Both the position numbers and the translations under genes were made by a program. This document shows positions 1-5,260 of a stretch of 5,875 nucleotides of DNA, one piece after another. Every line of letters begins with the position of its first letter. Position 1 is the stretch's first letter. Source of the DNA: Spirochaetaceae bacterium (GTDB taxonomy: Bacteria; Spirochaetota; Spirochaetia; Treponematales; Breznakiellaceae); NCBI GenBank assembly GCA_031265535.1, contig JAISCO010000021.1:1-5875 (forward strand), written 5' to 3'. The notes below the pieces were generated by a model. The model had not been told where the DNA came from and did not search any database. It worked only from the letters and a program-made list of their open reading frames with translations.

Positions 1-1518
1 CGGCAGCCCGTAGGCGGGGGCCATATCAAGACTCATCCCCCCGGCGGTCCCGATAGAACCTTCGATAAAACAGTCCTTTGCCCGGAATTCCTTCCCCGGT
101 TTTTGGCCCTGCCCCGCGACAAGCGGAACGCTGTGGCTTAAAGACTGGTTGCAAAAGATGGTATACCGGTTTTCATTAAAGTAATCTTTTATATATTCAC
201 CGGAACCAAGATCGGCAAAAGCCATCTTCCCCTTTTTATAATAGATAAAAGTTCCCACGTCATTGTGATTATGGGGCTCATCATTGTGTCCCCCCTTTGC
301 GGTAAAGGCAGTGTCCCCCGCCGTACAGAGAAGCCACTGGGCGTCGGGAAAAATCGTTACTTTGCCGGTTTCGGGGGGCGGGGCAATGTCCCGATCCGCC
401 CAGATTAGGTCCCGGAGGGCCGGGGCGAAATGGGAGATCCCGTCATGGTTGAGGGTCATCACGCGGGCTAGGGGCGGCGCCTCTACTCCGGGGATACGGG
501 CTTTGAGAAAACTTGTCAGTCCCAAAGAAAAACCCGTGTCCCTGGCATCCGAGAAGTTGACAATCGCCCCGCCGGGAAGATAACAGGACTGTTGAAACCG
601 GGCGATTTTTTCAAACCGGGAATCTTTCAGCAGATCAATCTTCCCGCCGGTACGGTGAAAGAGCAGATCCGCGAAACTCACAAAAAAACTAACCCCGTAG
701 GTCCAGTAGGTAAGCCCTTCGATACAAGCGCCGTCGGCGGTAAAACTGTCCAGAAAACGATCGATGGTGGGGAGAATTTTATACAGGATGCCGCCGAGGA
801 GAAGATCATCTTCGATAAGATAACAGGCGGCCCCGGCAAGACTTCCGCCGCAGACCGCACACCAGTTCATCTTGAGCAGTTCCCAGTGCTGTAATGCGCC
901 GTTATCAAGGTAACTTGTAATCAGCCGCCGGTACGCCTCGTTTCTGGCCCGCTCGATGACCAGCGGGGACAGCATATCTTCCAGCATGGCGCAGCACTCA
1001 GCCAGGGCAAAACCGGTTTCGCAGGCGAAAAGATCCAGCTTTACCGCGTTGTCGTTCTGCCCCTGGACAACAATGCCTTGCCGCGTTTTTGTTTCCCCCG
1101 CGGGAGAGAGGCTTTTTCCGGCCATGTGGGCGGGAAGGCACCAGGTGTATTCGTCGCAAATAGCCCAGATGGTATCTTCCAGGGCGCGTATATCTTCCGG
1201 TTTTCCCCAAAGCCAGGATGAAAGGCTGTAGACCAGAAGCCGGTTCCGCCGTTCAAAATAGAGGCCCTCGAATTCCCGCCGGTCCCCGGTGGTGTCAAAA
1301 AGGGCGTAAAGCCGGTAGGGCAGGCCGGGAATATCCCGTTTGTGGAACTCCGCGCTTTTTTCTTCAATGTATTTAAGCGGCTGTTTAAGCAGGGGATTTG
1401 CCGCAATGGCCCGGGCGTCCACAACGCCGCGGAATTTGTCAAACAAACGCGGACCGGCCGCCTTTTCTTTACTTCCATATTGCAGGGCCTGGTATAGCCG
1501 GGTAACTTCCGGTGTCAT
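1..1518 (-). CDS. Heparinase II/III-like polysaccharide lyase, cytoplasmic, 3' end outside window
   Basis: Reading the minus strand from ATG at 1518 gives 506 uninterrupted codons that run off the window edge. The family is usually somewhat over 600 residues, so roughly the last fifth is missing. Residues 1 to about 370 look like the helical toroid domain of this family, with NWCAVCGGSLAGAA at 218-231 and DGACIEGLTYWTYG at 262-275, which resembles the conserved catalytic-cleft segment. The heparinase II/III beta domain follows, marked by GGHNDEPHNHNDVGTF at 409-424 (His411, His416, His418, Asp420) and by NENRY and SLSHSVPL around 448-466. Enzymes of this family cleave uronic-acid-containing polysaccharides by beta-elimination; the actual substrate cannot be read here. 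The N-terminus (MTPEVTRLYQALQYG) has no signal peptide, so it probably acts on imported oligosaccharides. It diverges from the two-component and importer genes. Start support is AGGAGGAG six to seven bases upstream. Confidence 0.88.
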   Translation of the reverse strand, partial: MTPEVTRLYQALQYGSKEKAAGPRLFDKFRGVVDARAIAANPLLKQPLKYIEEKSAEFHKRDIPGLPYRLYALFDTTGDRREFEGLYFERRNRLLVYSLSSWLWGKPEDIRALEDTIWAICDEYTWCLPAHMAGKSLSPAGETKTRQGIVVQGQNDNAVKLDLFACETGFALAECCAMLEDMLSPLVIERARNEAYRRLITSYLDNGALQHWELLKMNWCAVCGGSLAGAACYLIEDDLLLGGILYKILPTIDRFLDSFTADGACIEGLTYWTYGVSFFVSFADLLFHRTGGKIDLLKDSRFEKIARFQQSCYLPGGAIVNFSDARDTGFSLGLTSFLKARIPGVEAPPLARVMTLNHDGISHFAPALRDLIWADRDIAPPPETGKVTIFPDAQWLLCTAGDTAFTAKGGHNDEPHNHNDVGTFIYYKKGKMAFADLGSGEYIKDYFNENRYTIFCNQSLSHSVPLVAGQGQKPGKEFRAKDCFIEGSIGTAGGMSLDMAPAYGLP

Positions 1519-1522
1519 TTTT

Positions 1523-1530
1523 CTCCTCCT
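1523..1530 (-). promoter_or_regulatory. Ribosome binding site of the lyase gene
   Basis: The minus strand reads AGGAGGAG, with the AGGAGG core at 1530-1525, six bases before the ATG at 1518. This near-perfect Shine-Dalgarno fixes the start codon of the lyase. Confidence 0.85.
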
Positions 1531-1547
1531 CTACAACATACAATAGA

Positions 1548-1577
1548 GTTGTTCAGAAACTTCAGTTTCTGAACAAC
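1548..1577. repeat. Hairpin 1: perfect 13-bp inverted repeat
   Basis: Arms GTTGTTCAGAAAC (1548-1560) and GTTTCTGAACAAC (1565-1577) are exact reverse complements around the 4-base loop TTCA. It lies between two divergent genes, 18 bases from the lyase ribosome binding site, so it cannot be a 3' terminator of either annotated gene. There is no T-run directly after it on either strand. If the lyase transcript starts upstream of it, it would form a strong 5' leader hairpin. Its outer arm (TTGTTCA/TGAACAA) recurs in hairpin 3. It could otherwise be a dispersed palindromic element; that is not decidable from one window. Confidence 0.85.
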
Positions 1578-1584
1578 AACCACT

Positions 1585-1614
1585 AAAAAAACAGCAAAAT
1601 GTGGAACATTTTGC
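1585..1614 (-). terminator. Hairpin 2 plus T-run: intrinsic terminator-like element facing the lyase
   Basis: GCAAAATGT (1594-1602) and ACATTTTGC (1606-1614) form a perfect 9-bp stem with a 3-base loop. Read on the minus strand, the stem is followed by two bases and then seven Ts (1591-1585), the layout of a Rho-independent terminator. The stem is AT-rich, so it would be a weak one. It points into the lyase gene rather than out of a gene end, so it would act as an upstream terminator or attenuator if minus-strand transcription begins beyond 1614. The terminator role is inferred; the hairpin and the T-run are directly visible. Confidence 0.45.
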
Positions 1615-1617
1615 GAG

Positions 1618-1652
1618 ACTTGTTCAATAACCAACCGGGTTATTGAACAAGT
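1618..1652. repeat. Hairpin 3: perfect 15-bp inverted repeat
   Basis: ACTTGTTCAATAACC (1618-1632) and GGTTATTGAACAAGT (1638-1652) are exact reverse complements around the 5-base loop AACCG. Hairpins 1, 2 and 3 follow one another within 105 bases. TTGTTCA/TGAACAA is shared with hairpin 1, while the inner stem differs in both arms in a compensated way. The arms could also pair between hairpins 1 and 3, enclosing hairpin 2. No T-run follows on either strand, so a simple terminator is unlikely. Confidence 0.85.
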
Positions 1653-1774
1653 CCAATCTCAAGTAGCTTTTCCACTTTGACCCGGCAAAAGCGGACTCTG
1701 CGTGGGCAGGCGGTTCAAGCTCTGAATTTCAGGATTCTCCCCAAGGGGAAGAAATTTATTGTACATTGTGATAT
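1653..1774. other. Remainder of divergent spacer, no gene seen
   Basis: I see no credible coding region here. The stretch 1653-1737 has no clear repeat or promoter. A small palindrome, TCCCC-AA-GGGGA, lies at 1738-1749. From 1750 the sequence becomes strongly AT-rich and leads into the first TATAAT box. The promoter of the lyase should lie somewhere in 1531-1774 on the minus strand, but I could not find a convincing -35/-10 pair for it. Confidence 0.5.
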
Positions 1775-1780
1775 TATAAT
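1775..1780 (+). promoter_or_regulatory. Candidate -10 box upstream of the kinase
   Basis: A perfect TATAAT lies in an AT-rich stretch. An overlapping alternative, TATTAT at 1772-1777, is preceded by TG and one base, an extended -10 arrangement. No good -35 hexamer lies 16-18 bases upstream; TTGTAC at 1759-1764 is too close. If used, transcription would start near 1787, leaving the palindrome at 1815-1832 in the leader, a position suited to repression or autoregulation. The half-site AGTACT at 1782-1787 would overlap the start point. Confidence 0.4.
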
Positions 1781-1814
1781 AAGTACTGTTTCATGAATGT
1801 CAATGAACAGAAAA

Positions 1815-1832
1815 ATAGTACTTGGGTACTAT
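1815..1832. promoter_or_regulatory. Palindromic operator candidate, copy 1 (two-component operon)
   Basis: ATAGTAC-TTGG-GTACTAT is a perfect inverted repeat with 7-bp arms. It matches the palindrome at 3867-3884 in 15 of 18 positions in the same alignment, and both sit just upstream of a transcription unit. A lone half-site AGTACT lies 35 bases upstream (1782-1787). The likely binder is the response regulator encoded downstream: NarL-family dimers bind inverted heptamer sites, and the TAGTACN-nn-GGTACTA layout fits a 7-2-7 spacing. The binder is inferred. A LacI- or GntR-type regulator encoded elsewhere is the main alternative. Confidence 0.6.
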
Positions 1833-1835
1833 AAT
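1830..1835 (+). promoter_or_regulatory. Second candidate -10 box, overlapping operator copy 1
   Basis: A second perfect TATAAT overlaps the right arm of the palindrome by three bases. There is no recognisable -35 hexamer at 16-18 bases. Initiation would fall near 1842, only just before the ribosome binding site, giving a very short leader. If real, a protein on the palindrome would block RNA polymerase directly. The match may be chance in AT-rich DNA. Confidence 0.25.
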
Positions 1836-1842
1836 ATTAAAC

Positions 1843-1850
1843 GGAAAGAG
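1843..1850 (+). promoter_or_regulatory. Probable ribosome binding site of the kinase gene
   Basis: GGAAAGAG is the only purine-rich Shine-Dalgarno-like stretch near the kinase start. It ends nine bases before an in-frame TTG (1860) and fifteen before the in-frame ATG (1866). The earlier in-frame ATG at 1797 has no such site upstream. This supports a start downstream of the palindrome. Confidence 0.4.
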
Positions 1851-1865
1851 CGTAAAAAGTTGTCA

Positions 1866-3149
1866 ATGAAGCCGGAGAAATGGTTTTACAAAATAGTTCC
1901 CACTATAATCATAATGATTCTGCTTTTAAACGCCTTTATCATGTTTACATCGAGATACGATTCTCATTCTGAAATCCCGGTTTTGCTCAATGTTAATGAA
2001 CAGCTTAACCGCCTTGTTTTCTTACGGACTTTTTATATACCCTTCATCCTATTCAGCGCTACTTTATTTGGATGTATCTTTTATTCCGGTATTTTTGTGC
2101 GCCGCTTATGCCTTATAACCGGATTAGCCTCGGCGATTCTCTGCGTATATATATTTGACGATTTATTTACTATTAACATTTTTATTTATTTGGCTTATAT
2201 TAGCATGGTATCTATTATATTCCCTTTCCCCAAAAACTTTTTATTGTCAATAATCGCCCTTTTGTTTTTTTTGTTGTTTATGATTCATCCTACCTTTATG
2301 GGATTATCCATGGGGGGGTCTCAATTTACAAAACCTGCTCTTGAGGAAATCTGTATCATGATGATCGTTTTGCTTCTTGTGTCAATAATATTGGTTGTAT
2401 TGCGCTTCCTTATGGATCAGTACAAATATAAGCAAAACACTATTGAACACCTTAATTTTGTAAGTACCAAACTGCTGCTTTTTAATCATCGTCTGCAGGA
2501 ACAGGTGAAACAGCGGGGGGAAGACGCGGTAAAACAGGACAGGCTGCGTTTTACCCGGGATCTTCATGACAGCTGCGGGTATGCCTTCAGCAATATTATT
2601 TTGGTAAGCGATGCGGCGGTAAGCCAGGGCGAAATGGAAACGGCCCATTCCCAGGAGGTATTCCACCAAATACGCAATCTGGCTTTCCGGGGGCTTAACG
2701 ATACCAGGGATACCCTGCATCTGATCCGTAACATACAGGAACCCTATCATGAGAGTATTGAGGCGGTCTATCAGTTAAAAAAAATATTTGAGGAGGTTAC
2801 GGGAATAGCGGTTACCGTTGAATGGGGAAATATGAAACCCGATTATGGTCCCGCCATAAACGAAGTTCTTACCCGGATTATTCAGGAAGCCTTTACCAAC
2901 TCCATACGGCACGGAAAGGCAAGCCGCATTCTCATCCAATTTTGGGAGTTTCCCCGGGAATTTTCCATGACCGTAACCGATAATGGCATTGGAACTGTAA
3001 ATATTGTAAAGGGTATAGGCCTTGCAGGTATGGAAGAACGGCTTGAATCGGCGGGAGGAACCCTTGCCGTATCTTCGCCCCCCGAAGGCGGATTCCGCCT
3101 CAGAATAGTCATACCACTGGTACATAGAACCGCCGTAAATGGCTTATAA
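1866..3149 (+). CDS. Membrane sensor histidine kinase, DesK/NarX-type (HisKA_3 family)
   Basis: This 427-residue protein has about six hydrophobic segments (roughly 10-28, 55-74, 78-97, 100-119, 124-141, 160-182). A charged helical linker and a HisKA_3 dimerisation domain follow, with the H-box RDLHDS and phospho-acceptor His234. The HATPase_c domain has an N-box (QEAFTNSIRHG, Asn345), a G1 box DNGIG (372-376) and a G2 box GIGLAGMEER (383-392). All key ATP-binding and phosphotransfer residues are present, so it should be an active autokinase that phosphorylates the regulator 14 bases downstream. There is no large periplasmic domain; the biggest external loop is about 26 residues, so it probably senses through the membrane as DesK does. 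The frame is open from ATG 1797 (450 residues), but that start lacks a ribosome binding site and would put the operator inside the gene. TTG 1860 is also possible. The membrane half is visibly more AT-rich than the kinase half, partly from Phe and Ile codons. Confidence 0.9.
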   Translation: MKPEKWFYKIVPTIIIMILLLNAFIMFTSRYDSHSEIPVLLNVNEQLNRLVFLRTFYIPFILFSATLFGCIFYSGIFVRRLCLITGLASAILCVYIFDDLFTINIFIYLAYISMVSIIFPFPKNFLLSIIALLFFLLFMIHPTFMGLSMGGSQFTKPALEEICIMMIVLLLVSIILVVLRFLMDQYKYKQNTIEHLNFVSTKLLLFNHRLQEQVKQRGEDAVKQDRLRFTRDLHDSCGYAFSNIILVSDAAVSQGEMETAHSQEVFHQIRNLAFRGLNDTRDTLHLIRNIQEPYHESIEAVYQLKKIFEEVTGIAVTVEWGNMKPDYGPAINEVLTRIIQEAFTNSIRHGKASRILIQFWEFPREFSMTVTDNGIGTVNIVKGIGLAGMEERLESAGGTLAVSSPPEGGFRLRIVIPLVHRTAVNGL

Positions 3150-3153
3150 GGAG
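3148..3153 (+). promoter_or_regulatory. Ribosome binding site of the response regulator
   Basis: AAGGAG overlaps the TAA stop of the kinase (3147-3149) and lies ten bases before the ATG at 3164. The overlap indicates translational coupling and one operon. Confidence 0.75.
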
Positions 3154-3163
3154 TGTTTGATTT

Positions 3164-3838
3164 ATGGAACCCAAGATTAAAATACTGCTGGCTGATGATC
3201 AGACCCTGATTACCCAAAGCCTCAACACCTTCTTGTCCAATTATGCGGAGGATATGACGGTTGTTGGCACCGCCGTAAGCGGTAAAGAAGCGGTTTCAAT
3301 CGCCGAAAGAGAACATCCCGACATGATCCTTATGGATGTGCTTATGCCGGAAATGGGGGGGATTGAAGCAATTGGCGTCATAAAAAACAAATATCCTGAA
3401 ATCAAAATAATTATGCTTTCCACCTATGATGAGGATGAATATGTGCGGGCGGCTATTATGGCGGGAGCTTCGGGCTATCTTTTAAAGGCCATATCCCCAA
3501 CGGAACTTATTACCGTTATCAGGGCATTAAAAAACAACATTATACAAATTTCCCCGGAAATCGCGCGAAAGATGGTACAGCAGAAATACAACGGCAGCGA
3601 ACCCAGAAGCGGCGACAGCAGTCTGCCGGATATGACGGAATCGTTACCCTGGCTAAAAACTTTAACCAACAGGGAACGGGAAATTTTTACCTATATTACC
3701 ACCGGCTATGAAAATGAGGAAATCGCGGATAAATTGAACCTTGCCTTACAAACGGTAAAAAACCAGGTCAGTACCATTTATTCAAAACTGGGGGTAAAAA
3801 ACCGGTTTGAGATAATCAAGCTGGCAAACAAGCGTTGA
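3164..3838 (+). CDS. Response regulator, NarL/LuxR type
   Basis: This 224-residue protein has an N-terminal receiver domain (about 4-122) with the acidic pair Asp11-Asp12, phospho-acceptor Asp58 in ILMDVLMPEMGG, switch Ser86 and conserved Lys108 in YLLKA. After a linker of about 40 residues comes a LuxR-type helix-turn-helix (about 165-222), with LTNREREIF at its start and TVKNQVSTIYSKLGVKNR carrying the recognition helix. Length and residue set are normal for an active NarL-family regulator. It is co-transcribed with the kinase, its evident partner. Likely targets are the palindromes at 1815-1832 and 3867-3884, which would make it autoregulatory and a regulator of the following importer operon; this is inference from position. 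I see no intrinsic terminator after its TGA, so some read-through into the binding-protein gene is possible. Confidence 0.95.
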   Translation: MEPKIKILLADDQTLITQSLNTFLSNYAEDMTVVGTAVSGKEAVSIAEREHPDMILMDVLMPEMGGIEAIGVIKNKYPEIKIIMLSTYDEDEYVRAAIMAGASGYLLKAISPTELITVIRALKNNIIQISPEIARKMVQQKYNGSEPRSGDSSLPDMTESLPWLKTLTNREREIFTYITTGYENEEIADKLNLALQTVKNQVSTIYSKLGVKNRFEIIKLANKR

Positions 3839-3866
3839 CAGAGCTGTTCCATGAAGAAAAAATTCC

Positions 3867-3884
3867 ATAGTACCAGGGTACTAA
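3867..3884. promoter_or_regulatory. Palindromic operator candidate, copy 2 (importer operon)
   Basis: ATAGTACCAGGGTACTAA contains the perfect inverted repeat TAGTACC-AG-GGTACTA (3868-3883), two 7-bp arms around two bases. It lies in the noncoding spacer, 28 bases after the response-regulator stop and 82 bases before the binding-protein start. It matches copy 1 in 15 of 18 positions. The distance from the gene start would suit activation from upstream of a promoter located near 3910-3945. Confidence 0.65.
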
Positions 3885-3891
3885 ATAAAAA

Positions 3892-3909
3892 AAAGTACTT
3901 TGGTAACTT
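3892..3909. promoter_or_regulatory. Degenerate third operator copy
   Basis: AAAGTACTTTGGTAACTT aligns with copy 1 in 13 of 18 positions and keeps a partial dyad (AAGTAC on the left, GTAACTT on the right). It starts 25 bases after copy 2, so the two would lie on similar faces of the helix to within a few bases, which suits cooperative binding. The match is weaker and could be partly chance in AT-rich sequence. Confidence 0.4.
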
Positions 3910-3935
3910 TTCAAGTCTTTCATACAGGGTTCATA

Positions 3936-3954
3936 CTGTTTAAACAGATTTTTT
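3936..3954 (+). promoter_or_regulatory. Palindrome plus T-run just before the binding-protein ribosome site
   Basis: CTGTTTAAACAG (3936-3947) is a perfect 12-base palindrome followed by ATTTTTT, directly abutting the Shine-Dalgarno. As RNA it could fold only a 4-bp stem with a TTAA loop, weak for a terminator. As DNA it may be another regulator site. The 8-mer TACTGTTT that overlaps it (3934-3941) also occurs at 1784-1791 upstream of the kinase. No convincing -35/-10 pair for the importer operon was found; CATACT at 3932-3937 is the best -10-like match and overlaps this palindrome. Confidence 0.35.
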
Positions 3955-3960
3955 GGAGGG
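3955..3960 (+). promoter_or_regulatory. Ribosome binding site of the binding-protein gene
   Basis: GGAGGG ends five bases before the ATG at 3966. It selects this ATG over an in-frame TTG at 3900, which would add 22 residues that do not look like a lipoprotein leader. Confidence 0.85.
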
Positions 3961-3965
3961 AACCG

Positions 3966-5255
3966 ATGAAAAGACTGAAAAGATTATGTGTTTTTGTATT
4001 GGTTTTTGGGCTTGCGGCTTCGTTTTTTGCCGGATGTAAACGTAAACAAGCGGAAACAGACGGCGGCGATATTATTACCCTTAAATGGGCCTTATGGGAT
4101 TATGATCTCACGGTCTATTACCGGCCTCTGATTGACGCGTATCAGGCAAAAAATCCCCAGGTGCGGATTGAGACTGTGGATCTGGGCAGCGCCGACTATA
4201 TGACGGTTTTGGGTACCCAGCTTTCCGGGGGGGCGGATCTCGATGTGGTGTGTGTCAAAGACATCCCCGGTTACGCGAACCTGGTACGGCAGAACCGTCT
4301 GGAGCCCTTAAGCGGTTACATCAAGACAAAGGGTGTCGATACCGTTCTATACGGCGGCACCACCGAACAGATTACGGTAAACGGCGAAGTCTACGCACTG
4401 CCCTTCCGCAGCGATTTCTGGCTTATTTTCTACAACAAGGATCTCTTTGACGCCGCCGGAGTCCCCTATCCTTCAAACGACATAACTCTGGATGAATACG
4501 ATGCCCTGGCGAGAAGAGTTACCCGTGGAAGCGGGGCGAATAAGACTTATGGGGCCCATTATCATACCTGGCGGAGCGCAGTTCAGCTTTTCGGCATCCT
4601 GGACGGGAAAAACACCATCGTAGACGGTACCTACGATTTTCTTACCCCCTATTATGAGCGGGTCATTAAAGAACAGAACGAGGGTATCGTACAGAACTAT
4701 GCCGCCCTTAAAACTTCGGGAACCCATTATTCGGGAGCCTTTTTTAATAATCAGATCGCCATGCTCAATATGGGGACCTGGTTTATCACCACCCAGATTG
4801 ACAAGGTAAAAACCGGTGAATCCCTGTCCAAAAACTGGGGCCTGGCAAAATACCCCCACCCCGCTGGGGTTCCGGCGGGTACAACTCTGGGCACCATTAC
4901 CTCCATAGCGATAAACCGGAATTCCAAAAACAAAGACGCCGCCCTGGACTTTATGCGGTTTATTTCCGGCCCGGAAGGCGCCGTCATACTTGCCAAACTG
5001 GGAACTATTCCGGCAATTATGAATCAGGAAGTGATCAACGCCATCGCGTCCATTCCCGGCTTCCCCGGCGATCCGGAAAGCAGAGAAGCCTTGCAGGTGT
5101 ACAGGACCTATCTTGAGATGCCCCTGCATGAAAAAAGCGCGGATATTGAGATTGTCCTGAACGAAGCCCACGACGGTATCATGACCGGTAACAGTACCAT
5201 CGCCCAGGGCATCAAGGAAATGAATGACCGGGTAAAAGTTATTTTAGGAAAATGA
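3966..5255 (+). CDS. ABC transporter sugar-binding lipoprotein (extracellular solute-binding protein family 1)
   Basis: This 429-residue protein starts with a lipoprotein signal: basic MKRLKR, a hydrophobic stretch 7-21, then FAGC with the lipidated Cys24. Phe at -3 departs from the usual Leu but fits the relaxed lipobox of spirochaetes. The mature part shows the family-1 binding-protein fold pattern: ITLKWALWDYD at the start, GEVYALPFRSDFWLIFYNKDLFDAAGVPYP at 140-169, GAFFNNQIAMLNMGTWF at 257-273, and a C-terminal KNKDAALDFMRFISGPEG region at 321-338. It captures a sugar or oligosaccharide outside the cytoplasmic membrane and passes it to the permease encoded directly downstream. The divergent lyase suggests an oligo-uronide or glycosaminoglycan-type ligand, but specificity cannot be read from the sequence. 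The gene follows the operator copies at 3867-3909 and is likely the first gene of the importer operon. Length is normal for the family. Confidence 0.93.
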   Translation: MKRLKRLCVFVLVFGLAASFFAGCKRKQAETDGGDIITLKWALWDYDLTVYYRPLIDAYQAKNPQVRIETVDLGSADYMTVLGTQLSGGADLDVVCVKDIPGYANLVRQNRLEPLSGYIKTKGVDTVLYGGTTEQITVNGEVYALPFRSDFWLIFYNKDLFDAAGVPYPSNDITLDEYDALARRVTRGSGANKTYGAHYHTWRSAVQLFGILDGKNTIVDGTYDFLTPYYERVIKEQNEGIVQNYAALKTSGTHYSGAFFNNQIAMLNMGTWFITTQIDKVKTGESLSKNWGLAKYPHPAGVPAGTTLGTITSIAINRNSKNKDAALDFMRFISGPEGAVILAKLGTIPAIMNQEVINAIASIPGFPGDPESREALQVYRTYLEMPLHEKSADIEIVLNEAHDGIMTGNSTIAQGIKEMNDRVKVILGK

Positions 5256-5260
5256 GGTTA

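Noticed and set aside
284..894. Two plus-strand open frames of about 100 codons opposite the lyase gene
   Set aside because: They lie antisense to a continuous, motif-bearing minus-strand lyase frame, have no recognisable domain or convincing ribosome site, and look like shadow frames of a GC-rich gene.
1041..1478. Minus-strand open frame of 145 codons within the lyase region
   Set aside because: It is in a different frame from the lyase. The lyase frame carries the family motifs and a strong Shine-Dalgarno, whereas this one has neither.
1548..1652. CRISPR array
   Set aside because: The three hairpins are not equal-length direct repeats with regular spacers; only a 7-base arm is shared.
1866..2500. 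Horizontal acquisition of the AT-rich membrane half of the kinase
   Set aside because: The AT bias is largely expected from Phe, Ile and Leu codons in membrane helices; there is no boundary repeat or frame break to support a fusion event.
3839..3866. Possible terminator after the response regulator
   Set aside because: There is an A-run and a TTCCAT direct repeat but no stem-loop followed by Ts, so no intrinsic terminator can be supported.
3900..3965. Upstream extension of the binding protein from TTG 3900
   Set aside because: It adds 22 residues before a textbook lipoprotein signal, overlaps the degenerate operator copy, and lacks a ribosome site, while ATG 3966 has GGAGGG at good spacing.
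4473..5171. Minus-strand open frame of 232 codons opposite the binding-protein gene
   Set aside because: It is fully antisense to a complete, recognisable solute-binding lipoprotein, and its translation resembles no family I recognise.
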